From an uncultured Acetobacteraceae bacterium (GTDB taxonomy: Bacteria > Pseudomonadota > Alphaproteobacteria > Acetobacterales > Acetobacteraceae), in NCBI GenBank assembly GCA_937873205.1, contig CALMVO010000047.1, positions 1 through 47,716 of the forward strand: a stretch of 47,716 nucleotides of DNA. Reading direction: 5' to 3'. The position numbers and the translations under genes were made by a program. The notes beneath the pieces are model-generated. The model was not told the origin of the DNA. It saw only the letters and a list, made by a program, of their open reading frames with translations, and did not search any database. Below, piece after piece: positions 19,149 through 28,178 of this stretch; within the stretch, counting starts at the first letter, position 1; each line of letters begins with the position of its first letter.

Positions 19149-20171
19149 TTATGCTGTCGGCGGCTCCGGCGCCGCTGCGTCGGGGCGCCGGTCGACGCCC
19201 TCCTCCGGCACCGGCCCCACCCAGCCCGATGCCGCCACGCGGTCGACCTTGGCCAATGCTGGCCCCCGCAGCGCCGCCAGCCGCAGCTCGGCCAGCCGGT
19301 CCGGCGGCCCGGACAGCATTGCCTCGACCCGTCCGTCCAGCAGGTTCCGCACCCAGCCGCGCAGATCGAGCGCGCGCGCCGTATCCTGCAGCCATATCCG
19401 GTAGCCAACCCCCTGCACGCGGCCCTCGATCAGCCAGCGCTCCGCCGCGGCCGGGCGCATCAGCACCACGAAACGCCGCACCTCCGACGCCTCCTGCGCC
19501 AACCGCGCTCGGCGCGCAGTGACCTCCGCATCGACGCCCCATCGCTCGCCCTGGTGCAGCGCATCGAGCAGCGAGAGGTCGGATGCGGCCTCCGGCGCCA
19601 GCGCCCCCTCGGCCACCGCGAACCCCAGCACCAGGCTGCCCAGCAGCGGCGCCAGCACGGCGAGAGCGGTCAGCGTCGCGTCGTCCTGCCGCGCCAGCGC
19701 CACCCGCATCGCAGCCCGCACCGGCTCCGGCTGCGCCGTCGGCATCACCCCGGTCCGGACCACGAAGTCCGCCCCGTGCACGCGCCGGCACCAGTCCAGC
19801 CAGGGCTGCCAACCCCCGTCCTGCAGCAGCACCAGCGAGGCCGGATGCGCTGCCCGGTAGCAGAGCAGGTCGCCATCGATCCCCGCCAGCAGCGTCGCCG
19901 CCACCGCCGCCCTGGCCGGCGCCACCCGCTCCTGCAGCGTCGCCGCCAACCGCGTCAGCCCCAGCGCCTCCGGCCCGAACGGACTGCCGACGCCACCGCC
20001 GGCCGCGTCCCACTCGGCCGCCACCGCCTCCGCAAGCGCCCGCGGCCGCAGCGAAAGCACCGCGCCGCCCGGCAGACGCAGCGGCCGCTCGTCGAGCATG
20101 ATCCGATAGCCGTCCTCGTGCGCCCGCGCCCGCGCCCGCTGCCAGACCCGCGCGCGCGGCCCGACGCTCAC
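19149..20171 (-). CDS. ATP12-family F1-ATPase assembly chaperone fused to acylphosphatase
   Basis: The product has 340 residues. Residues 1-240 resemble ATP12 (ARVWQRARARAHEDGYRIMLDERPLR is the opening region; then PFGPEALGLTRLAATL, DGDLLCYRA, WDWCRRV-like WLDWCRRVHG), the chaperone for the F1 alpha subunit. Residues 245-315 form a complete acylphosphatase: EGRVQGVGYRIWLQDTA with catalytic Arg258, and GWVRNLLDGRVEA with catalytic Asn276. These are normally separate proteins of about 240 and 90 residues. The frame is uninterrupted across the junction, so this is a true fusion in this sequence. The GTG start overlaps the AsmA-like stop by 4 bp. Confidence 0.85.
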   Translation of the reverse strand: MSVGPRARVWQRARARAHEDGYRIMLDERPLRLPGGAVLSLRPRALAEAVAAEWDAAGGGVGSPFGPEALGLTRLAATLQERVAPARAAVAATLLAGIDGDLLCYRAAHPASLVLLQDGGWQPWLDWCRRVHGADFVVRTGVMPTAQPEPVRAAMRVALARQDDATLTALAVLAPLLGSLVLGFAVAEGALAPEAASDLSLLDALHQGERWGVDAEVTARRARLAQEASEVRRFVVLMRPAAAERWLIEGRVQGVGYRIWLQDTARALDLRGWVRNLLDGRVEAMLSGPPDRLAELRLAALRGPALAKVDRVAASGWVGPVPEEGVDRRPDAAAPEPPTA

Positions 20172-22678
20172 CGGAACAGGCCGAGCCCGCGCAGGATGTC
20201 GAGGCCTTTCGGTCCCTTGCGCGGTCGCCCGGCCGCCTCCGGACCCGGTGACGGCCCGGGCGCCCCGAACCGCGCCGCCGCCAGCGCCGGCCCGCAGGAG
20301 TCCGTGGCCGAAGCCGCCGGTCCGATGGTGAGCGCGAAGCGGCCTCCCGGTGCGGCCGGATCGAGCCCGGCCTGCGGCCCCCCCAGCGTCCCAGCGACAT
20401 GCACCGGGATCGAGGCGCCGGTGCCGCCGATCGCGATCCGCGGCAGCAGGTGCAGGTCGAGCCCGCCGTCGCGCAGCCGGACGGTGCCGTGGCCCTGCAC
20501 TTCGAGCCGCGCCGTCTGCAGCTCGATCGGCGCGATCGTCGCCACCCCGCCGGTGATCCGCGCCGGCAGAGCCAGGCAGCGCACCGCCGCCTGGCCACCC
20601 GCATCGAGGCCGGGCCCCTTCAGCTGCGGCAGCCGCCCCAGCACCTGCTCAAGCGCGGCGTCGGCGACGCGCCCGTCCACCATGGAGAGGCCGGCGCGGC
20701 CGGTGAGGCTCGCCAGCAGCGCCGCAGTGCCGCCGCCGGTCGCGGTCAGGTCGCCGACCAGCTCGACCGACCCCTGTGCCGCACCGGGCCGGCCGAGCAG
20801 GGTTGCCAGCATGCCGGCCTGCACCATCGAGGGTCGCACCGTCAGCGTCAGGCTGTGGTCCGCGGCGCTGGCGGCGAGGCTGCCGGCGATCGCCCCGGCC
20901 GGGCCGGTGACGCCGAACGGCGCCAGTGTCAGCGTGCCGTCATGCACCGCCAGCTCCGCCGCCAGGTCGTGATAGTCGGCGCCGCCGAACCGCAGATGCT
21001 GGCCGTCGACGCGGATCGCCAGGTCGGCCAGCCGCAGCGCCGCGAACGGCACCGTCGCGCCGCCGTTCACGGCGACGACCGTGGGCGCCACAGTTGTGGA
21101 AGCCGGAGTCGTGGAAGCCGGGGTCGTGGAAGCCGGCGTCGCGGGAGCCGGTGCCGCGGGCGCCGCCGGAGTTCGCCATCCGGCGGCCAGCGCGTCGAGG
21201 TCGGCATGCGCGACCACCAGCGAGGCGGTCAGGGTCGGGTGCGCCCGCCCCAGCAGCGTCGCCGTCCCGCTCGCCCCGAGCTCGTGCGAAGCGAGGGCCA
21301 GCTGCGACACGGTCACGGCGGCGGGCCACTGCACCTGCACCCGCGCGGATGCGGTGACGCCCGTGAGCGCCGGGCCGACCGCCAGCAGCGTCCGCAGCGC
21401 CGGTGCCGTCACCTTCACCCGCAGGTCGGAGACCGTCCCGGCGCCGCCGTCGACGGCCACGTGCGCAGCACCCGCCGCGAGCTCGAGCGCCACCGGCATC
21501 GAGCCCGATGCCGCGGACGGCAAATCCTGCCAGCCCGCCAGCGTCCCCAGCGTGCCGTGCAGCGTGACCGGCTGACCAGTCCAATGCCCGGCCAGCGTGA
21601 CCGCCAGGGGTGCGGCAGGCTCGGCCGCGTGCAGCGACAGGCTCTCCACCGCCAGCCCGGACGCGCGCCGCGCATGCGGCAGGCTGCCGGCGTCGAACGC
21701 CCCGGTGCGTAGGTCGAGGCTGGCGAGGCGCGGCCGGCCCGCCGCCGCCACGGGCGCCGCGTCCACGACCCGCGCGTGCAGCACGAGATCGGCCACCGCC
21801 GGCAGCGCCGCATGCGGGAACAGCGCGTCCAGCGCATCCAGCCGCTCCGCCCGCGCCTCGACGTCGAGCGCATAGCCGCGCAGCCGTGCCGGATCGTCGA
21901 TCGTGCCCGTGATCCCGATCCGGCCGATCGCCCGCCCGTCCTGCCGCTCGCCGGCCTCAATCCGCAGCCGCCACGGCGCCCGCGACGGGCTCGCCGGGTC
22001 CAGCCGCGACAGCGCGCCCGTGCTCACCTCGGCCTCGAACGCGGCTGCGCCATGCCGCCCGGACAGGCTGGCGGACGGCGCGTCGCCGGCCAATCCGCTG
22101 GCCTCCAGCCGCAGCCCGTCGACCGCGCCGGTCCAGCCGGCCCGCGCATCCGACCAGGCCAGCCTTCCGTCCAACAGCCGGACCGATCCGACCTCGACCC
22201 GCCAGCGCGCACCGCCGCCGACGGTGGTCCCATCAACCCCCGCGGGCCGCGCCGGGGCATGGAGCTGCCAGTTGGCGTTGCCATCCGCCGCCCGCTCCAG
22301 AACGATGTCCGGCTGCGTCAGCGTCACGCCCTCCAGCCTGACCACGTGGCGCAGCAGCGGCAGCAGCGCCAGGTGCGCCTGCAGCCGCGAAGCGGTCGCC
22401 ATCTGTGGCCGCGGCCCCCGCGTCCAGTTGCCCAACGCGACGTCGTCCGCCTCGACCGTCGGCAGCGGCAGCAGCCGCACCCGCAGGTTGGTCAGGGTGA
22501 GCGTGCGTCCAGTCTGCCGCAGCACGTCCCGCTCGATCCGCGCGGTCAGCGCCACCGGATCGAGCCGACGCTGCACCACCAGCGCCGCTGCCGCCAGCCC
22601 GGCGCACGCCAGCAGCGCCAGCACCAGGATCGCCCCCAGCAGCGCCCGCAGCGGACCTCGCCTCGTCCGTCCCGCCAT
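20168..22678 (-). CDS. AsmA-family outer-membrane/lipid-homeostasis protein
   Basis: The product has 836 residues. An N-terminal membrane anchor (ALLGAILVLALLACAGLAAAALVV, about residues 12-35) is followed by an AsmA domain (LTLTNLRVRLLPLPTVEADDV region) and long beta-rich repeats. The C-terminal part has the AsmA_2-like stretch GRAGLSMVDGRVADAALEQVL. AsmA-like proteins are bridge-like or membrane-anchored periplasmic proteins linked to phospholipid transport. A low-complexity Pro/Ala/Ser/Thr linker (about residues 509-530) comes from a 15-bp tandem repeat. The gene starts 6 bp after the pseudouridine synthase stop and is coupled to the ATP12 fusion. Confidence 0.88.
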   Translation of the reverse strand: MAGRTRRGPLRALLGAILVLALLACAGLAAAALVVQRRLDPVALTARIERDVLRQTGRTLTLTNLRVRLLPLPTVEADDVALGNWTRGPRPQMATASRLQAHLALLPLLRHVVRLEGVTLTQPDIVLERAADGNANWQLHAPARPAGVDGTTVGGGARWRVEVGSVRLLDGRLAWSDARAGWTGAVDGLRLEASGLAGDAPSASLSGRHGAAAFEAEVSTGALSRLDPASPSRAPWRLRIEAGERQDGRAIGRIGITGTIDDPARLRGYALDVEARAERLDALDALFPHAALPAVADLVLHARVVDAAPVAAAGRPRLASLDLRTGAFDAGSLPHARRASGLAVESLSLHAAEPAAPLAVTLAGHWTGQPVTLHGTLGTLAGWQDLPSAASGSMPVALELAAGAAHVAVDGGAGTVSDLRVKVTAPALRTLLAVGPALTGVTASARVQVQWPAAVTVSQLALASHELGASGTATLLGRAHPTLTASLVVAHADLDALAAGWRTPAAPAAPAPATPASTTPASTTPASTTVAPTVVAVNGGATVPFAALRLADLAIRVDGQHLRFGGADYHDLAAELAVHDGTLTLAPFGVTGPAGAIAGSLAASAADHSLTLTVRPSMVQAGMLATLLGRPGAAQGSVELVGDLTATGGGTAALLASLTGRAGLSMVDGRVADAALEQVLGRLPQLKGPGLDAGGQAAVRCLALPARITGGVATIAPIELQTARLEVQGHGTVRLRDGGLDLHLLPRIAIGGTGASIPVHVAGTLGGPQAGLDPAAPGGRFALTIGPAASATDSCGPALAAARFGAPGPSPGPEAAGRPRKGPKGLDILRGLGLFR
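21093..21152. repeat. 15-bp tandem repeat inside the AsmA-like gene, four units
   Basis: Four 15-bp units (consensus gtcgtggaagccggg on the plus strand) encode a TPAST-type linker in the AsmA-like protein. The period is a multiple of three, so unit gain or loss would keep frame. Confidence 0.85.
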
Positions 22679-22684
22679 CGCCGC

Positions 22685-23656
22685 CTAGCTCCGCCGGCCG
22701 GCCGGCAGCGGCCCCGTCTCGAAGCCCAGCGTACGAAAGGTCTCGCGCATGTGCGGCGGCAGCTCGGCCGCCACCGTGAGCCGGCCGCCGGCCGGATGCG
22801 GCAGATGCAGCATCCAGGCGTGCAGGTGGAGCTGGTCCGGGAACCCGTCCAGATGCGCCGCCTCGCCGCCATATTTTGGGTCGCCCAGGATCGGCGTGCC
22901 GAGCGCCTCGCAGTGCACCCGCAGCTGGTGGGTGCGGCCGGTGTGCGGCGACAGCTCAAGCCAGGACAGGCGTCGCGCCGCCGCGTCGCGTACGACGTAT
23001 TCGGTGCGGGCGTGCGCGCCGTCCTCCTCGTCGCGCCCGGCGGCGATGGTGAGCGCGCCGGGCCCGGAGCCCAGCCGCGCCAGGGGCAGGTCGATCACCC
23101 CCTCGGCGGGCGTCGGGCGGCCGACCACCACCGCCCAATAGGTCTTGACCACGTCGCGCGTGCGGAACGACGCCGCCAGCTTGGCCGCCACCCCTGGCGT
23201 ACGCGCCAGCAGCAGCAGCCCCGAGGTGTCACGGTCGATCCGGTGCACCAGCCGCGGCCGGTGTTCGGCCTCGCCGCGCAGCGCGTCCAGCAGGCCGTCG
23301 ACGTGCCGCGTGATGCCCGGGCCGCCCTGCACCGGCAGTCCGGCCGGCTTGTTCAGCACGATCACCTGCTCGTCGCGATACACCACCATGCGCTCGAGCT
23401 CGCGCGCGTCGCGGACGTCAACCACGGGCACGATCGGCGCCGGCCGCGCCGCCTGCGGGATCGGCGGCACTCGCACCGTCTGCCCGGCGCTGAGCCGCGT
23501 CGAGGTCTCCGCTCGGGCGCCGTCGACCCTCACCTGGCCGGTCCGGCACAGCTTCTGCAGCGCACCCTGGGTCAGATGCGGATAGTGGCGGCGGAACCAG
23601 CGGTCGAGCCGGATCTCGGCCTCGTCCTCGGTGACGGCAAGGGTGACGACGCTCAT
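22685..23656 (-). CDS. RluA-family 23S rRNA pseudouridine synthase (RluC/RluD-like)
   Basis: The product has 323 residues from ATG 23656, overlapping the rarA stop by 4 bp. An S4 RNA-binding domain (IRLDRWFRRHYPHLTQGALQKL region, then GQVRVDGARAE) precedes the synthase core with the catalytic Asp in HRIDRDTSGLLLLAR, TYWAVVVG, and HTGRTHQLRVH. It converts uridines of 23S rRNA to pseudouridine. The sequence alone does not decide between RluC and RluD specificity. Open frame further upstream is rarA in the wrong frame. Confidence 0.92.
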   Translation of the reverse strand: MSVVTLAVTEDEAEIRLDRWFRRHYPHLTQGALQKLCRTGQVRVDGARAETSTRLSAGQTVRVPPIPQAARPAPIVPVVDVRDARELERMVVYRDEQVIVLNKPAGLPVQGGPGITRHVDGLLDALRGEAEHRPRLVHRIDRDTSGLLLLARTPGVAAKLAASFRTRDVVKTYWAVVVGRPTPAEGVIDLPLARLGSGPGALTIAAGRDEEDGAHARTEYVVRDAAARRLSWLELSPHTGRTHQLRVHCEALGTPILGDPKYGGEAAHLDGFPDQLHLHAWMLHLPHPAGGRLTVAAELPPHMRETFRTLGFETGPLPAGRRS

Positions 23657-24987
23657 GACCGCCGGCTGTCCCTCAGCGCGGCCCAGCTGTCCAGCCTCCG
23701 CGCGATCTCGGCTTCGTGGCCGCGCCGGGTCGGACGGTAGTAGCGCTCCCGCTCCATCCCGGCGGGCATGTAGTCCTGGCCCGAGAACCCGTCCTCGGCG
23801 TCGTGGTCGTATTCGTAGCCCTCGCCGTAGCCGATCCGCTTCATCAGCGCGGTCGGCGCGTTCAGGATGTGCGTTGGCGGCGCCAGGCTGCCGGTCGCCT
23901 TCGCCGCCCGCATCGCCGCCTTGAAGGCCGCATACACCGCGTTCGATTTCGGCGCGGTGCCGAGATGCACCACCAGCTGCGCCAGTGCCAGTTCGCCCTC
24001 CGGGCTGCCCAGCCGCTCGTAGGTCTCCCAGGCGGCGATCGCCAGCGGCAGCGCCTGCGGATCGGCCAGGCCCACATCCTCCGCCGCGAACCGGGTCAGC
24101 CGGCGCGCGATGAAGCGCGGGTCCTCGCCGCCGGCCAGCATGCGCGCGAACCAATAGAGCGCCGCGTCCGGATCGGAGCCGCGCAGCGATTTGTGCAGCG
24201 CCGAGATCAGGTTGTAGTGCTCCTCGCGGTCGCGGTCGTAGAGCCCGGCGCGCCGCGCCAGCAGCGCCGACAGCCCGCCCGGGTCCAGCACCTCGGAGCC
24301 CTCCAGGCTCAGCAGCTGCTCGACCATGTTGAGCAGGTAGCGGCCGTCGCCGTCCGCCATCGCCCGCAGCGTCGCCCGTGCCTCCGGGGTCAGGGGCAGC
24401 GGCGCGCCGGTCTCCCGCCCGGCTCGCGCCAGCAGCGCCTCGAGCGCCGCGTCGTCCAGCCGGCGCAGCACCAGCACCTGGCAGCGCGACAGCAGCGCCC
24501 CGTTCAGCGCGAAGGACGGGTTCTCGGTCGTTGCCCCCACCAGCACCACGGTGCCGGTCTCCACCACCGGCAGGAAGCCGTCCTGCTGCGCGCGGTTGAA
24601 GCGGTGGATCTCGTCGACGAACAGCAGCGTCGCCTCGGCCGTCGCCGCCAGCCGCCGCGCCGCCTCGTCGAACGCGCGCTTCAGGTCGGCGACGCCCGAG
24701 AACACCGCCGAAAGCTGTACGAAGCGAAGCCCCGCCGCCTCGGCCAACAGCCGGGCGATCGTGGTCTTGCCGACTCCGGGGCCGCCCCACAGGATCAGGC
24801 TGGCCAGCGCGCCCCGCTCCAGCATCCTGCTGAGCGCGCCCTCGGCGCCGAGCAGATGCGGCTGCCCGACCACCTCTCCCAGCGTCGCCGGCCGCAGCCG
24901 ATCCGCGAGCGGCCGCCGCGCCGCTCCCCTATCGGACGCGGCCGGCCGGGGCGCCTCATCGCCGAACAGGTCGCTGGACGTGGTCAT
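23653..24987 (-). CDS. rarA: Replication-associated recombination ATPase RarA (MgsA)
   Basis: The product has 444 residues. The AAA+ ATPase has Walker A WGGPGVGKTTIARLL, Walker B LLFVDEIHRFNRAQQD and sensor ATTENPSFALN. The C-terminal domain has ALYWFARMLAGGEDPRFIARRL, QLVVHLGTAPKSNAVY and the family end GYGEGYEYDHDAEDGFSGQ. RarA/WRNIP1 proteins act at stalled replication forks and single-strand gaps. It is the first gene of the four-gene run rarA, rluA-type synthase, asmA-like, ATP12-acylphosphatase, joined by overlaps or a 6-bp gap. Confidence 0.95.
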   Translation of the reverse strand: MTTSSDLFGDEAPRPAASDRGAARRPLADRLRPATLGEVVGQPHLLGAEGALSRMLERGALASLILWGGPGVGKTTIARLLAEAAGLRFVQLSAVFSGVADLKRAFDEAARRLAATAEATLLFVDEIHRFNRAQQDGFLPVVETGTVVLVGATTENPSFALNGALLSRCQVLVLRRLDDAALEALLARAGRETGAPLPLTPEARATLRAMADGDGRYLLNMVEQLLSLEGSEVLDPGGLSALLARRAGLYDRDREEHYNLISALHKSLRGSDPDAALYWFARMLAGGEDPRFIARRLTRFAAEDVGLADPQALPLAIAAWETYERLGSPEGELALAQLVVHLGTAPKSNAVYAAFKAAMRAAKATGSLAPPTHILNAPTALMKRIGYGEGYEYDHDAEDGFSGQDYMPAGMERERYYRPTRRGHEAEIARRLDSWAALRDSRRS

Positions 24988-25072
24988 CGTCCTTCCATAG
25001 CAGAAGTCACCCCGATCATCGGCAGCCTTCGCGGGGCGATCGCAGGCCGCCGCAACCTGCTAGGAAGTCGGC

Positions 25073-26362
25073 ATGCCAAAGCCGCTGCATCCGCTCGTCC
25101 TATTCCTGGCCGCGCTGCTGGCGTCGGCGCCGTTCTGGACGGCGGCGGCCGCGCCATCGCCGCACGCCGCCCCAAAGGCACCGCAGCATGCGTCGACGCC
25201 GGGCTCCGCAACGCCCCTGCCGCCGCCCGCGCGGCCGGCCGGCCCGCTCGACACGCCCTCGCGGCCGGTCGCGCATCCCGAGCGGCAGTTCATCGAGACG
25301 CTGGCAACGGCGGGCAGCCGGCTGGTCGGCGGCGGGCTGGACGGGCTGCTGATCCTCTCCGACGACGACGGCCTCACCTGGCGCCAGGTGCAGATGCCGG
25401 TCTCCGCCACGCTTACCGACATCCGCTTCACCGACGAGCGCACCGGCTGGGCAGTCGGCCATTTGGGCGCCGTGCTGCGCACGGACGACGGCGGCGAGCA
25501 CTGGACCCTGCTCTACGATGGCGCCCGCGCCGCGCAGGCGACCCTCGAGGCGGCGCGGGTGGCCAATGCTGCCGACAGCGTGCGCGAGCGCCAGGTTGCC
25601 GCGGCCCAGGCGCTGATGCGCGACGACCCGGACCGGCCGTTCCTGCTGATCCAGGCCCGCGGCCTCGACACCGTGCGGCTGCTCGGCGCCGACGGGCTGG
25701 CGGTCGAGAGCCTGGATGGCGGCCGGCACTGGCTGCCCTGGTCGAACGCCATCGACAGCCCGGACCGCCTGCCGCTTGACGGGCTCGCCGAGCGCAACGG
25801 CTACGTGCTGGTCGCGGGCGCGCGCGGAATCCTGCTCGGTGGCCTGCCCGCCGACGGGCTGCACGGGATGAAGTCCCCCTACGACGGCAGCTTCTTCGGC
25901 GTCGTCGATGCCGGCCGCTACGGCTTCGTGCCGTTCGGGCAGCAGGGCCACGCCTTCGCCAGCACCGATCCCGGCCCCGACCTTGCCGGTCGCGAGGTGG
26001 GCTGGCACCGCATCGCCGGGCCGTCGCCGACGGCGCTCACGGCCGGGCTGCTGCGCCAGGACGGCAGCGTGCTGCTGGGCGACGCCTCCGGCGCCACCTG
26101 GCAGATCGCCGGCAAGCCGGACAGTCCCCGGCTGGAGCCGGCGCATGCCGAGGCCGCGTTCCCGATCCTCGCCATGGCCGAGGCCGCCGACCACTCCGTC
26201 ATCCTCGCCGGTCCCGGCGGCGTCGTACGGTTTGGCCCCGAACCCGCGGGCCCGCCCCCGGTCCAGTCCGCGCCACCGCCACCGGCCCAGCCTGCACCGC
26301 CAGCGCCGCCACCGGCCGCCGCCTTGCATCCCACGACGCCCGAGCCGTCGCCCAGGCCCTGA
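25073..26362 (+). CDS. Secreted YCF48/BNR-type beta-propeller protein
   Basis: The product has 429 residues. An N-terminal signal peptide (LHPLVLFLAALLASAPFWTAAAAP, cleavage near residue 27) and a Pro/Ala-rich spacer precede repeats of the Ycf48/BNR type: LILSDDDGLTWRQV, DERTGWAVGHLGAVLRTDDG with GEHWTLLYDG, and SLDGGRHWLPW. The C-terminal 45 residues are again proline-rich. Ycf48-like proteins in non-photosynthetic bacteria are often encoded beside RND transporters, which is not the case here. The start is supported by taggaa 7 nt before the ATG. It is likely a periplasmic or surface beta-propeller of unknown ligand. Confidence 0.8.
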   Translation: MPKPLHPLVLFLAALLASAPFWTAAAAPSPHAAPKAPQHASTPGSATPLPPPARPAGPLDTPSRPVAHPERQFIETLATAGSRLVGGGLDGLLILSDDDGLTWRQVQMPVSATLTDIRFTDERTGWAVGHLGAVLRTDDGGEHWTLLYDGARAAQATLEAARVANAADSVRERQVAAAQALMRDDPDRPFLLIQARGLDTVRLLGADGLAVESLDGGRHWLPWSNAIDSPDRLPLDGLAERNGYVLVAGARGILLGGLPADGLHGMKSPYDGSFFGVVDAGRYGFVPFGQQGHAFASTDPGPDLAGREVGWHRIAGPSPTALTAGLLRQDGSVLLGDASGATWQIAGKPDSPRLEPAHAEAAFPILAMAEAADHSVILAGPGGVVRFGPEPAGPPPVQSAPPPPAQPAPPAPPPAAALHPTTPEPSPRP

Positions 26363-26417
26363 CGCGGCTGGCATGCGGCTTGCTGCGCCGAGCCGCGCGC
26401 AGCCACGGGGAGCGACG

Positions 26418-27836
26418 ATGTCGGCCACCACCACCCCGGCCCTGCCGGAAACCGCGATCGCGTCCAGGGCGCCGGTGCCGCTTCGGGGCATCGAGCGCTA
26501 CGGCATCGAGCCGGTGCCGGCGGCGTTGAAGACGGTGCGCTGGCAGGACCTGTTCTGCATCATCGTCAACTTCCAGCTCAATCCCGGCCAGATCCTGGTC
26601 GCCGGGCTCTCGGTGGTGACCGGTCTATCGGTCGGCCAGGCGATCCTGGCGCAGACCGCCGGCACGCTGATCGCCTTCCTGGCCTACCTGGTGATGGCGA
26701 CCGTGGGCGTGGATCACGGCATTCCCGGCCAGACCGCCACCCGCATGGCGTTCGGGTTGCGCGGCGCCAAACTGGTGCCGTCCACGCTGCGCACGATCGC
26801 CTCGATCTACTGGTTCGGGTTCCAAACCGTGGCCGGCTCGCTCGCCATCGTCGCCGTGCTCGACCGCTGGACCGGCACCCCGCACGCGCTGCTGCCGATC
26901 AGCCTGGCGTTCGGGCTGCTGCAGGCGCTGGTCGCCGCCTTCGGCTACGGCTCGCTGCGGATCCTGTCGCGGATCGCGCTGCCGCTGAAGCTCGCCATCA
27001 TGGGCTGGATGCTGGTGACGATGGCCACCCATCCCGACCCGCGTTTCGCGCCCGCCGCGGTGTTCGGCTTCCGCGGCGGCGGCTGGCTGCTGTTCGTCGG
27101 CTGGTTCAATGCGGCGGTCGCCACCTGGCTCACCATGATCACCGACGCCGCCGACTTCTGCCGCTACTCGCGCTCGCGCCGCGACATGTGGCTGGGCACG
27201 CTGCTGGCGGCCGGCAGCGGCACCCTCCTGGTCAGCACCGTCGGCGCCTACGCCGCCGCCGCCAGCCTGGGCCACGTCGCCAACGCCTTCCAGCTCGTCG
27301 CCGGCATCACCGGCGGCTCGCTGTCGCTGGCCCTGCTGCTGCTGGTCATCGTGTTCGACAACTGGACCATCAACGTCCTCAACCTCTACACCGGCGGGCT
27401 GTCGCTGCTGAACGTGTTCGAGCGGCTGGGGCGTTTCCGCGCCACCGTCCTGGTCAGCGCCGCGGGGATCGCGCTGTCCGCCTTCCCGTCGCTGGCGCAA
27501 GGCTATACCGGCTGGCTCACCCTGCTCGGCACCGCCTTCGCGCCGCTGGCGGGCATCCTGGTCGCCGACTACCTGGTCCTGCACCGCATGCGCCTCGACG
27601 TGCCCGCCCTGTTCGAGCCGCACGGCCGCTACTGGTACTGGTCCGGTTACAACCTGGTCGCGATCGGCTGGACCGCGTTGGGCGTGCTGCTCTCCACGCT
27701 GGTGCTGCCGCCCTCATGGCCGGTGCCGGTCGCGGCGCTGTTGCTGTCCGCGTGCGGCTACCTGGCGACGATGCTGCTGCTGCGCTCCCGTAGCGGCCCG
27801 CTATCCCGAGCCACCGACCGCATCCCCGCTAGCTGA
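26418..27836 (+). CDS. NCS1-family cytosine/purine/thiamine-type permease
   Basis: The product has 472 residues with about 12 membrane helices. The first NCS1 helix motif (FQLNPGQILVAGLSVVTGLS region), GIPGQTATRMAFGLRGA and the mid-protein ITDAADFCRYSRSRRDM are typical of the CodB/allantoin/thiamine permease group. A cggggag Shine-Dalgarno lies before ATG 26418. Open frame upstream of that ATG is read through the preceding gene and is not used. Substrate cannot be set from sequence alone. The 3' end overlaps the convergent lipoprotein gene by 8 bp. Confidence 0.88.
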   Translation: MSATTTPALPETAIASRAPVPLRGIERYGIEPVPAALKTVRWQDLFCIIVNFQLNPGQILVAGLSVVTGLSVGQAILAQTAGTLIAFLAYLVMATVGVDHGIPGQTATRMAFGLRGAKLVPSTLRTIASIYWFGFQTVAGSLAIVAVLDRWTGTPHALLPISLAFGLLQALVAAFGYGSLRILSRIALPLKLAIMGWMLVTMATHPDPRFAPAAVFGFRGGGWLLFVGWFNAAVATWLTMITDAADFCRYSRSRRDMWLGTLLAAGSGTLLVSTVGAYAAAASLGHVANAFQLVAGITGGSLSLALLLLVIVFDNWTINVLNLYTGGLSLLNVFERLGRFRATVLVSAAGIALSAFPSLAQGYTGWLTLLGTAFAPLAGILVADYLVLHRMRLDVPALFEPHGRYWYWSGYNLVAIGWTALGVLLSTLVLPPSWPVPVAALLLSACGYLATMLLLRSRSGPLSRATDRIPAS

Positions 27837-28077
27837 TCCGGCCGAACGACGGCGCGCCGATCCCTGGGCAGCTGCACCGCGTGCCGACCGGGATCTGCTG
27901 CGGCACCCGGCAGACATAGACGCCGGCGTAGCAGGTATAGCCGTAGCCGGGTGCCGCCCCCGCCGAGGCGGTGGGCGTCACCACGCAGCCGCCGAGCGAC
28001 AGGCCGGCAAGCGCCAGGGCGATCAGGGCGGCGACCCTGCCGGCGACCCGGCCAAACGGCCGGATGGGATGTGTCAT
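27829..28077 (-). CDS. Small Cys-rich lipoprotein
   Basis: The product has 82 residues from ATG 28077. A basic start and hydrophobic helix (VAALIALALAGLSLGGC) end in a lipobox with lipid-modified Cys31. The mature part is short, with four further Cys (YTCYAGVYVCRVP and RCSCPGIG), which could form two disulfides in the periplasm. Only the lipoprotein nature can be supported; no enzyme motif is seen. An upstream GTG (28098) would add 7 residues, but the ATG with gggag before it is the better start. Its 3' end overlaps the permease gene by 8 bp tail to tail. Confidence 0.7.
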   Translation of the reverse strand: MTHPIRPFGRVAGRVAALIALALAGLSLGGCVVTPTASAGAAPGYGYTCYAGVYVCRVPQQIPVGTRCSCPGIGAPSFGRIS

Positions 28078-28178
28078 TGTTCGGTTACTCCCGTGCACGA
28101 TGGTCGGCTCGCCTTGGTGCCGCCGTCATTGGCGACGTAACTGCGCCCCCGTGCGGCGATCCAGATCGGGAACACGTT

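Noticed and set aside
26225-26345. Proline-rich repeat in the beta-propeller protein as a regulatory DNA repeat
   Set aside because: It reads as an in-frame Pro/Ala/Gln-rich C-terminal tail, common in exported proteins, without an exact repeat unit.
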